Below, piece after piece: positions 1 through 8,534 of a stretch of 64,000 nt of DNA. The position numbers were made by a program, and so were the translations under genes. Below the pieces are notes generated by a model, which saw only the letters and a program-made list of their open reading frames with translations, had not been told where the DNA came from and searched no databases. Positions within the stretch are counted from its first letter, which is position 1. Each line of letters opens with the position of its first letter. The stretch is taken from positions 2,046,001 through 2,110,000 of the forward strand of contig NZ_CP022958.1 of NCBI RefSeq assembly GCF_006496635.1. The letters are read 5' to 3'. This DNA comes from Azoarcus sp. DD4 (GTDB lineage Bacteria; Pseudomonadota; Gammaproteobacteria; Burkholderiales; Rhodocyclaceae).

Positions 1-297
1 GGCGACAAGTCCAAGGTCTGGAACACCGCCCGTACCGAAGCGCTGGAACTCGACAACCTGATCGAAGTGGCCAAGGCCACCATGATCTCCGCCGAGGCCC
101 GCAAGGAATCGCGCGGCGCTCACGTCCGCGACGACGCCATCGATACCCCGGAGCGTCCGAATGGTCGTGATGATGCCAACTGGCTCAAGCACACGCTGTG
201 GTTCAGTGAAGGCAACCGCCTCGACTACAAGCCGGTGAACCTGAAGCCGATGTCCGACGATGTCGAACCCATCGCGCTCGCCAAGCGTACCTACTGA
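1..297 (+). CDS. sdhA: Succinate dehydrogenase flavoprotein subunit, C-terminal end (partial)
   Basis: This is the last 98 codons of SdhA, truncated by the window start. The frame is open from base 1 to the TGA at 295-297. The tail has the C-terminal features of succinate dehydrogenase flavoproteins: an Arg-rich helix containing SRGAHVRDD, then the segment DDANWLKHTLW and a C-terminal KPVNLKP-type stretch. SdhA holds covalent FAD and oxidises succinate to fumarate on the cytoplasmic face of the inner membrane, passing electrons to SdhB. It sits 19 bases upstream of sdhB and is clearly in the same operon. The active-site and FAD-binding parts lie outside the window. Confidence 0.95.
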   Translation, partial: GDKSKVWNTARTEALELDNLIEVAKATMISAEARKESRGAHVRDDAIDTPERPNGRDDANWLKHTLWFSEGNRLDYKPVNLKPMSDDVEPIALAKRTY

Positions 298-316
298 GCG
301 CGGGAGAACAGCACAA

Positions 317-1027
317 ATGAGCAAGCGTACCGTTCACTTCAAGATCTACCGCTACGATCCGGACAAGGACGAGAAGCCCTACATGCAGGACATCTCGGTC
401 GAGCTCGAAGCTTCCGACAAGAAGCTGCTCGACGCCATCGTCCGCCTCAAGACCAAGGACGACACCCTGTCCTTCCGCCGCTCCTGCCGCGAAGGCGTGT
501 GCGGCTCGGACGCGATGAACATCAACGGCAAGAACGGCTTGGCCTGCCTGACCGATGTGGACTCCCTGGCGCAGCCGATCACGTTGCGTCCGCTGCCGGG
601 GCTACCCGTCATCCGCGATCTGATCGTGGACATGACCCAGTTCTTCAAGCAGTACCACTCGATCAAGCCTTATCTGGTCAATAACGACCCGGCGCCGGAG
701 CGCGAGCGCCTGCAGACCCCGGAGGACCGCGAGGAACTCAACGGGCTCTACGAGTGCATCCTATGCGCCTGCTGCTCGACCTCCTGCCCGTCGTTCTGGT
801 GGAACCCGGACAAGTTCGTCGGCCCGGCTGGCCTGCTTGCCGCCTACCGTTTCCTCGCCGACACCCGCGACCAGGCGACCAACGAGCGTCTCGACAACCT
901 CGAAGACCCGTACCGCCTGTTCCGCTGCCACACCATCATGAACTGCGTCGACGTCTGCCCGAAGGGTCTCAACCCGACGCGCGCCATCGGCAAGATCAAG
1001 GACATGATGGTCCGCAGGGCGGTGTAA
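317..1027 (+). CDS. sdhB: Succinate dehydrogenase iron-sulfur subunit
   Basis: 236 residues, the usual length. It carries electrons from SdhA's FAD through three Fe-S clusters to the ubiquinone site. The ligands are all visible: Cys57, Cys62, Asp65 and Cys77 for [2Fe-2S]; Cys147, Cys150, Cys153 and Cys214 for [4Fe-4S]; and Cys157, Cys204 and Cys210 for [3Fe-4S], following the pattern of the Escherichia coli enzyme. I chose the ATG at 317 (MSKRTVHFKIYRY) because a GGGAG lies about 10 bases upstream and the protein then matches family length. An in-frame start at 260 would overlap sdhA and add a non-homologous N-terminus. sdhE follows after only four bases. Confidence 0.97.
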   Translation: MSKRTVHFKIYRYDPDKDEKPYMQDISVELEASDKKLLDAIVRLKTKDDTLSFRRSCREGVCGSDAMNINGKNGLACLTDVDSLAQPITLRPLPGLPVIRDLIVDMTQFFKQYHSIKPYLVNNDPAPERERLQTPEDREELNGLYECILCACCSTSCPSFWWNPDKFVGPAGLLAAYRFLADTRDQATNERLDNLEDPYRLFRCHTIMNCVDVCPKGLNPTRAIGKIKDMMVRRAV

Positions 1028-1031
1028 GGCG

Positions 1032-1268
1032 ATGACTATCAATCGAGGGCGCGTGCGCTGGCAGTGTCGTCGGGCTCTGCTCGAGCTCGATCTGGTCTTC
1101 GCGCGTTTCCTCGAACGCGACTTTGATCGTCTCACCGACGATCAGCTGGCGGATCTGGACGATCTTCTGCGCGCCGACGACTACGACATCTGGGCGATGG
1201 TCAACGGTAGCGCGGAATGCACGGTCGACCGCTGGAAGGAGATGGTTGGCTTACTGCGTCAGAAGTGA
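1032..1268 (+). CDS. sdhE: FAD assembly factor SdhE
   Basis: 78 residues, matching the SdhE/YgfY family, which helps attach FAD covalently to SdhA. The N-terminus WQCRRALLELD aligns with the family's W-x-C-R-R-G-M-R-E-L-D helix. The hallmark RGxxE motif reads RALLE here, so the glycine is alanine while the Arg and Glu are kept. The D-D-Y-D-I-W segment in the middle is also typical (DDPDLFNW in E. coli). Its position directly after sdhB supports the assignment. It probably shares the sdh transcript. Confidence 0.9.
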   Translation: MTINRGRVRWQCRRALLELDLVFARFLERDFDRLTDDQLADLDDLLRADDYDIWAMVNGSAECTVDRWKEMVGLLRQK

Positions 1269-1331
1269 CGCGGACAAGCCGGTCATGAACGAGGGAGTTA
1301 GCTTTAATCGGGCAAGCATAAAGGGACGACC

Positions 1332-2627
1332 ATGAGCACTGAACGCATTGCAACCCTAACCGTCGATGGCAAGACCGTCGATTTCCCGGTGATGACCGGC
1401 ACCCATGGCCAGGATGTCATCGACATCCGTACCCTGGGCGCCAAGACCGGTCTCTTCACCTACGATTCCGGTTTCCTCTCCACCGCCAGCTGCAAGTCGA
1501 AGATCACCTTCATCGACGGCGACAAGGGCGAACTGTTGTATCGCGGTTACCCGATCGAGCAACTCGCCGAGAAGTGCAACTTCCTCGAAGTCGCCTACCT
1601 GCTGAAGAACGGCGAACTGCCGAACGCCACGCAGAAGCTGGATTTCGAAAACACCATCAAGAACCACACGATGGTGCATGACCAGCTGACCCGTTTCTAC
1701 AACGGTTTCCGCCGCGATGCCCACCCGATGGCCATCATGGTGGGCGTGGTCGGCGCGCTGTCCGCGTTCTACCACGACGCGATGGATTTCTCCGACCTGG
1801 AGCACCGCAACGTCTCGATCAATCGCCTGATCGCGAAGCTGCCGACCATCGTCGCCATGGCCTACAAGTACAACACCGGCCAGCCGTTCATGTACCCGCG
1901 CAATGACCTCGACTACACGTCGAACTTCATGCACATGATGTTCGGTACGCCGTGCGAGGAATACAAGCCGAACCCGGTGCTGGTGCGCGCGCTCGACGTG
2001 ATCTTCACGCTGCACGCCGACCACGAGCAGAACGCCTCCACCTCCACCGTGCGTCTGGCCGGCTCCTCCGGCGCCAACCCCTTCGCCTGCATCTCGGCCG
2101 GTATTGCCTGCCTGTGGGGCCCGGCGCATGGCGGCGCGAACGAAGCCTGCCTCAACATGCTGGAAGAGATCGGCGACGTCTCCCGCGTCGGCGAGTACAT
2201 CAAGCGTGCCAAGGACAAGAACGACAGCTTCAAGCTGATGGGCTTCGGTCACCGCGTCTACAAGAACTTCGACCCGCGCGCCAAGCTGATGGGCAAGGTC
2301 TGCGCCGACGTGCTGGGTGAACTCGGCCTTGAGAACGACCGCCTGTTCAAGCTCGCCAAGGAACTCGAGAAGATCGCGCTGGAAGACGAGTACTTCGTCG
2401 AGAAGAAGCTCTACCCGAACGTCGACTTCTACTCGGGCATCGTGCAGAAGGCACTGGGCATCCCGACCTCCATGTTCACCTGCATCTTTGCGCTCGCGCG
2501 CACGGTGGGCTGGATCACCCAGTGGGAAGAAATGATCACCGATCCGGAATACAAGATCGGCCGTCCGCGCCAGCTGTACACCGGCGCAGCACGGCGCGAC
2601 GTTCCGGCCATCGGGCAGCGTCCGTAA
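1332..2627 (+). CDS. gltA: Citrate synthase (type II)
   Basis: 431 residues, the normal length for hexameric, NADH-regulated type II citrate synthase. It condenses oxaloacetate and acetyl-CoA to citrate. Active-site signatures are present: HADHEQNAS, GPAHGGANEA (His about residue 266), GFGHRVY (His about 306) and NVDFYSG (Asp about 365). The N-terminal beta domain (residues 1-60) typical of type II enzymes is present. The start ATG has GGGA eight bases upstream. It is separated from sdhE by 63 bases and followed by an intrinsic terminator at 2673-2706. Confidence 0.97.
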   Translation: MSTERIATLTVDGKTVDFPVMTGTHGQDVIDIRTLGAKTGLFTYDSGFLSTASCKSKITFIDGDKGELLYRGYPIEQLAEKCNFLEVAYLLKNGELPNATQKLDFENTIKNHTMVHDQLTRFYNGFRRDAHPMAIMVGVVGALSAFYHDAMDFSDLEHRNVSINRLIAKLPTIVAMAYKYNTGQPFMYPRNDLDYTSNFMHMMFGTPCEEYKPNPVLVRALDVIFTLHADHEQNASTSTVRLAGSSGANPFACISAGIACLWGPAHGGANEACLNMLEEIGDVSRVGEYIKRAKDKNDSFKLMGFGHRVYKNFDPRAKLMGKVCADVLGELGLENDRLFKLAKELEKIALEDEYFVEKKLYPNVDFYSGIVQKALGIPTSMFTCIFALARTVGWITQWEEMITDPEYKIGRPRQLYTGAARRDVPAIGQRP

Positions 2628-2672
2628 GAGACGATGGAGAGGGGAGGGAGGCAATCCCGGCTCTAGCCGTCG

Positions 2673-2706
2673 CGGGATGGTGGCCTTGCGTCGCCATCCC
2701 GTTTTT
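2673..2706 (+). terminator. Intrinsic terminator after gltA
   Basis: A perfect 8-bp stem, CGGGATGG (2673-2680) with CCATCCCG (2694-2701), is followed directly by TTTTT (2702-2706). It lies 46 bases after the gltA stop and 82 bases before the sucA start. It probably ends the sdh-gltA transcript, so sucA would need its own promoter or read-through. Confidence 0.8.
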
Positions 2707-2787
2707 CCATCCGACGCCTAGCACTGGATCCGCCAACCGCCGTTTTGCCGCAAGCAGGGAATCAGAACACCACAGGTGGCTTTCATC

Positions 2788-5619
2788 ATGATGAAGCAAC
2801 TACAGAACACGTCCCATCTGTTCGGTGCCAATGCACCGTTCATCGAAGAACTTTACGAGAATTACCTCGCTGATCCGGCTTCGGTGCCGGAGGCCTGGCG
2901 GGCCTATTTCGACAACCTGCAAAGCCAGGCCGGTGCCGCAGTGCGCGACGTCGCCCATGGTCCGGTCATTGCTGCTTTCGAGCAGATGGCCAAGCGTGGT
3001 CCGGTGCGTACCGTGGTCGCCGCAGGCGGCGAGGACAAGCTGCAGGTCGCGACTCTGCAGTTGATCAACGCCTACCGCTTCCTCGGCAACCGCTGGGCCA
3101 ACCTCGATCCGCTCAAGCGTACCGAGCGCCCGCAGATCGCCGAACTCGAGCCGTCCTACTACGGTTTCACCGAAGCCGATCTGTCGAAGAGCTTCAACGT
3201 CGGCTCCTTCCATGGCTTCTCGACCGAGCACGCCAGCCTGCGCGAGATCCTTGAAGCGGTGCGCCAGACCTACTGCGGCTCGATCGGCTCGGAATACATG
3301 TACATCTCCGACATTCAGCAGAAGCGCTGGATTCAGAGCCGCCTGGAGAGCGTGCGCGGCACGCCGAAGTTCACCGCCGAGAAGAAGCGCCGCGTGCTCG
3401 AACGCACCACCGCGGCCGAGACGCTCGAACGTTACCTGCATACCAAGTACGTCGGTCAGAAGCGCTTCTCGCTGGAAGGTGGCGAATCGACCATCGTGGC
3501 GATGGACGAACTGATCCACGTCGGCGGTACCTTGGGTGCCCAGGAGATCGTCATCGGCATGGCCCACCGTGGTCGTCTGAACGTGCTGGTGAATACGCTC
3601 GGCAAGTCGCCGAAGATGCTGTTCTCCGAATTCGAGGGCAAGGCTGCGGCCGACCTGTCTGCCGGCGACGTCAAGTATCACCTTGGCTTCTCCAGCGACG
3701 TCATGAGCCCGGGCGGCCCGGTCCACCTGACCCTGGCGTTCAACCCGTCCCACCTCGAGATCATCAACCCGGTGGTAGAAGGTTCGGTCTATGCGCGCCA
3801 AGTCCGCCGCAAGGATACCGAGAAGAGCCAGGTCATCCCGGTGCTGATCCACGGCGACGCCGCGGTTGCCGGGCAGGGCGTCAACCAGGAGATGCTGAAC
3901 TTCTCGCAGACCCGCGGTTACGGCACCGGCGGCACGGTGCACATCGTGGTGAACAACCAGATCGGCTTCACCACCTCCGATCCGCGCGACTACCGTTCCT
4001 CGCTGTACTGCACCGACATCTTCAAGATGGTCGAAGCGCCGATCTTCCACGTCAATGGCGACGATCCGGAAGCTGTTGCCTTCGTGACCGCGCTGGCAGT
4101 GGAATTCCGTCAGCAATTCAAGAAGGATGTGGTGGTCGACATCGTCTGCTACCGCAAGCTCGGCCACAACGAGCAGGACGAGCCGATGGTCACCCAACCG
4201 CTGATGTACCGCAAGGTCCAGCAGCATGCGGGTACGCGCAAGCTCTACGCCGACCGTCTGGTTGCCGAGGGCACGCTGAAGGCCGACGAGCCGGATCGCA
4301 TGATCCAGGAATACCGCGAACACCTCGACAAGGGCGAGTTGCTTTACAACCCGGTGCTGTCGGGCCACAACCGTCAGTACTCGGTCGATTGGACCCCCTT
4401 CCTCAACCAGCCTTACACCGACGAGGGCGACACCGCGATCCCGACGCAGGAGATCAAGCGCCTGTCCGAGCGCCTGACCGCCATCCCCGAGACCTTCACG
4501 CTGCACTCGCGCGTCAAGAAAATCATCGAAGACCGTGCTGCGATGGGCCGGGGCGAGCTGCCGCTCGACTGGGGCATGGGCGAGAACCTCGCCTACGCTT
4601 CGCTGCTGGCGCAGGGTTACGCGGTGCGCATTTCCGGTGAGGACGTGGGCCGTGGGACCTTCTTCCACCGCCATGCGGTGCTGCACGACCAGAAGCGCGA
4701 GCGTTGGGACGAAGGGACGTACAAGCCGCTCGAACACATCCAGGACGGCCAGGCCGGCTTCCAGTGCTTCGACTCGGTGCTGTCGGAAGAAGCGGTGCTT
4801 GGTTTCGAGTACGGCTACGCGACTGCGGAGCCGAATGAGCTCGTGGTCTGGGAGGCCCAGTTCGGCGACTTCGTGAACGGCGCGCAGGTCGTGCTCGACC
4901 AGTTCATCAGCTCCGGCGAGTCGAAGTGGGGTCGCCTGTGTGGCCTGACCATCATGCTGCCGCACGGCTACGAAGGCCAGGGCCCGGAGCACTCCTCCGC
5001 CCGTCTCGAGCGTTTCATGAACAACGCAGCGGAGAACAACTGGCAGATCTGCGTGCCCACCACGCCGAGCCAGATCTTCCACCTGCTGCGCCGCCAGATG
5101 CTGCGTCGCGTGCGCAAGCCGCTGATCATCATCACGCCGAAGTCGCTGCTGCGTCACAAGGAAGCGATCTCGTCGATGGACGAACTGGCGAACGGCCGCT
5201 TCCAGACCGTGATCCCGGAAGTCGAGAAGCTCGATCCGAAGAAGGTCAAGCGCGTGGTGCTGTGCCAGGGCAAGATCTACTACGAACTCCTGGCCCACCG
5301 CCGCGAGAACAAGATCAAGGACACCGCGCTGGTCCGCATCGAGCAGCTCTATCCCTTCCCCGCCGAAGCCTTCGCCGCCGCGATCGCGCAGTTCCCGAAT
5401 GCCAAGGAAGTGGTGTGGTGCCAGGAAGAGCCGCGCAACCAGGGGGCCTGGTACTGGCTGGCCTCGCGTCAGCATCTGGTGAACGTGCTCGGTCCCAAGC
5501 ACAAGCTGCTGCTGGTCAGCCGTCCGGCCGCCGCGTCGCCCGCGGTCGGCTACTACGCCAAGCACAATGCACAGCAGAAGGCGGTCATCGAGAACGCCTT
5601 TGGTCCGATCCAGGACTGA
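2788..5619 (+). CDS. sucA: 2-oxoglutarate dehydrogenase E1 component
   Basis: About 943 residues, the usual size. This is the thiamine-diphosphate-dependent decarboxylase of the 2-oxoglutarate dehydrogenase complex, converting 2-oxoglutarate and passing the succinyl group to the lipoyl domain of E2. The N-terminus carries the short E1o recruitment segment (SHLFGANAPFIEELYENYL) and the body contains GMAHRGRLNVLVNTLGK (about residue 257), GDAAVAGQGVNQE and the C-terminal WCQEEPRNQGAW. The ATG at 2788 is preferred: AGGTGG at 2774-2779 is correctly spaced for it. ATG 2791 and GTG 2776 are possible alternatives. It is followed by sucB. Confidence 0.96.
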   Translation: MMKQLQNTSHLFGANAPFIEELYENYLADPASVPEAWRAYFDNLQSQAGAAVRDVAHGPVIAAFEQMAKRGPVRTVVAAGGEDKLQVATLQLINAYRFLGNRWANLDPLKRTERPQIAELEPSYYGFTEADLSKSFNVGSFHGFSTEHASLREILEAVRQTYCGSIGSEYMYISDIQQKRWIQSRLESVRGTPKFTAEKKRRVLERTTAAETLERYLHTKYVGQKRFSLEGGESTIVAMDELIHVGGTLGAQEIVIGMAHRGRLNVLVNTLGKSPKMLFSEFEGKAAADLSAGDVKYHLGFSSDVMSPGGPVHLTLAFNPSHLEIINPVVEGSVYARQVRRKDTEKSQVIPVLIHGDAAVAGQGVNQEMLNFSQTRGYGTGGTVHIVVNNQIGFTTSDPRDYRSSLYCTDIFKMVEAPIFHVNGDDPEAVAFVTALAVEFRQQFKKDVVVDIVCYRKLGHNEQDEPMVTQPLMYRKVQQHAGTRKLYADRLVAEGTLKADEPDRMIQEYREHLDKGELLYNPVLSGHNRQYSVDWTPFLNQPYTDEGDTAIPTQEIKRLSERLTAIPETFTLHSRVKKIIEDRAAMGRGELPLDWGMGENLAYASLLAQGYAVRISGEDVGRGTFFHRHAVLHDQKRERWDEGTYKPLEHIQDGQAGFQCFDSVLSEEAVLGFEYGYATAEPNELVVWEAQFGDFVNGAQVVLDQFISSGESKWGRLCGLTIMLPHGYEGQGPEHSSARLERFMNNAAENNWQICVPTTPSQIFHLLRRQMLRRVRKPLIIITPKSLLRHKEAISSMDELANGRFQTVIPEVEKLDPKKVKRVVLCQGKIYYELLAHRRENKIKDTALVRIEQLYPFPAEAFAAAIAQFPNAKEVVWCQEEPRNQGAWYWLASRQHLVNVLGPKHKLLLVSRPAAASPAVGYYAKHNAQQKAVIENAFGPIQD

Positions 5620-5628
5620 GTGACTGCC

Positions 5629-5654
5629 GCCGGGCCGTCGCAGGACGGCCCGGC
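5629..5654 (+). other. Perfect 11-bp stem-loop between sucA and sucB
   Basis: GCCGGGCCGTC (5629-5639) pairs perfectly with GACGGCCCGGC (5644-5654) around a GCAG tetraloop. No T-run follows, so it is not a classical terminator. It could stabilise or be a processing point in the sucA-sucB mRNA, or weaken read-through. The rest of the 131-base gap shows no gene. Confidence 0.6.
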
Positions 5655-5750
5655 ACGCTCCTTCGGGGGCGAACGCCCTGCGGGCAGCGGCTCGCTTGAG
5701 TCGCGCCGAATAACAACGCAAAACTCCGAACGATAACGGGAGAGATTTCC

Positions 5751-6941
5751 ATGCTGATCGAAGTGAAAGTGCCGCAGTTGTCCGAATCCGTGTCCGAAGC
5801 CACGCTGGTGACCTGGCACAAGAAGGAAGGCGACGCGGTAACGCGCGACGAGAACCTGATCGACATCGAGACCGACAAGGTCGTGCTCGAAACCCCGGCG
5901 CCGGCCGACGGCGTGCTGGTCAAGATCATCAAGGCCGATGGTGGTACCGTCACCTCGGGCGAGCTGATCGCCCAGATCGACACCGAAGCCAAGGCCGCCG
6001 CTGGTGGCGCCAAGGTGGCCGAGCCGGTGCAGGCGGTGACCCCGCCGCCGGCTGCTGCTGCGCCGGCCGCCGCAGCGGGCGCTGCCAGCCCGGCCGCGCG
6101 CAAGATTCTCGACGAGAAGGGCATTGCCGCTGCCGACGTGGCCGGTTCCGGCCGTGGTGGCCGCGTGACCAAGGAAGACGCAGTCGCCGCCAGCGCCAAA
6201 CCGGCCGCCGCTGCCGCCCCGGCGGTCGTGATCGCCGGCGAGCGTCCGGAAGAGCGCGTGCCGATGACCCGCCTGCGCGCCCGCATCGCCGAGCGTCTGC
6301 TTCAATCGAAGAACGAAAACGCCATCCTTACCACCTTCAACGAGGTGAACATGGCGCCGGTGATGGCGCTGCGCAAGCAGTATGGCGACAAGTTCGAGAA
6401 GGCACACGGCGTGCGTCTGGGCTTCATGGGCTTCTTCGTCAAGGCCGCGGTGGCTGCGCTGAAGAAGTTCCCGATCCTGAACGCTTCGGTCGACGGCAAC
6501 GACATCGTCTACCACGGCTACATCGACATCGGCATCGCTGTCGGTTCGCCGCGCGGTCTGGTCGTGCCCATCCTGCGCGACGCAGAATCGATGTCGATCG
6601 CCGATATCGAGAAGAAGATCGCCGAATTCGGCCAGAAGGCCAAGGACGGCAAGCTGTCGCTGGAAGAGCTCTCCGGCGGCACCTTCTCGATCTCCAACGG
6701 CGGCGTGTTCGGCTCGATGCTGTCGACGCCTATCATCAACCCGCCGCAGTCCGCCATCCTCGGCATCCACGCCACCAAGGACCGTCCGGTGGTCGAGAAC
6801 GGCCAGATCGTGATCCGCCCGATCAACTACCTGGCGATGTCCTACGACCACCGCATCATCGACGGCCGCGAAGCGGTGCTCGGCCTGGTGACGATGAAGG
6901 AAGCGCTGGAAGATCCGGCCCGCCTGATCCTCGACGTCTAA
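5751..6941 (+). CDS. sucB: Dihydrolipoamide succinyltransferase, E2 of 2-oxoglutarate dehydrogenase
   Basis: 396 residues. Domain order is standard: one lipoyl domain (residues 1-75; lipoyl Lys in ETDKVVLE, about residue 43), an Ala/Pro-rich linker (about 82-110), a peripheral subunit-binding domain (SPAARKILDEKGI through GRGGRVTKEDA, about 110-145), a second Ala-rich linker, and the catalytic acyltransferase domain with SYDHRIIDGREAV (His about 366, Asp about 370). It transfers the succinyl group to CoA. The start has GGGAG about 10 bases upstream (acgggagagatttccATG). It lies between sucA and lpdA, completing the complex. Confidence 0.97.
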   Translation: MLIEVKVPQLSESVSEATLVTWHKKEGDAVTRDENLIDIETDKVVLETPAPADGVLVKIIKADGGTVTSGELIAQIDTEAKAAAGGAKVAEPVQAVTPPPAAAAPAAAAGAASPAARKILDEKGIAAADVAGSGRGGRVTKEDAVAASAKPAAAAAPAVVIAGERPEERVPMTRLRARIAERLLQSKNENAILTTFNEVNMAPVMALRKQYGDKFEKAHGVRLGFMGFFVKAAVAALKKFPILNASVDGNDIVYHGYIDIGIAVGSPRGLVVPILRDAESMSIADIEKKIAEFGQKAKDGKLSLEELSGGTFSISNGGVFGSMLSTPIINPPQSAILGIHATKDRPVVENGQIVIRPINYLAMSYDHRIIDGREAVLGLVTMKEALEDPARLILDV

Positions 6942-6951
6942 AACACGTAGT

Positions 6952-7005
6952 CGGGGCGCATTCCGCGGGGCAGCGTGCTGCCCCGCCGGCGTGCGCCCCG
7001 TTTTT
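6952..7005 (+). terminator. Two-tier terminator structure between sucB and lpdA
   Basis: An outer 9-bp stem CGGGGCGCA (6952-6960)/TGCGCCCCG (6992-7000) encloses an inner 9-bp stem GCGGGGCAG (6965-6973)/CTGCCCCGC (6978-6986). The outer stem is followed immediately by TTTTT (7001-7005). It ends only 17 bases before the lpdA ATG and just before its ribosome-binding site. It has every feature of an intrinsic terminator, yet lies inside an operon. Confidence 0.8.
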
Positions 7006-7022
7006 CTGCAAGGGAGTTTTCA

Positions 7023-8447
<1,425 letters not shown>

Positions 8448-8494
8448 TTCACGCGTAAGCGCTTGGGTTTGCCGCGCCGTGGGGCGCGGTGGGC

Positions 8495-8529
8495 AGAACG
8501 GGCGGGTGTCGGCGACACCCGCCCGTTCT
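8495..8529. terminator. 16-bp hairpin between convergent lpdA and the DUF3141 gene
   Basis: A perfect inverted repeat, 8495-8510 with 8514-8529, loop GGC. It sits between lpdA (+) ending at 8447 and the minus-strand gene ending at 8535. The + side is followed by TCTATTT, a modest T-rich tail. It probably terminates lpdA and may act in both directions. Confidence 0.65.
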
Positions 8530-8534
8530 CTATT

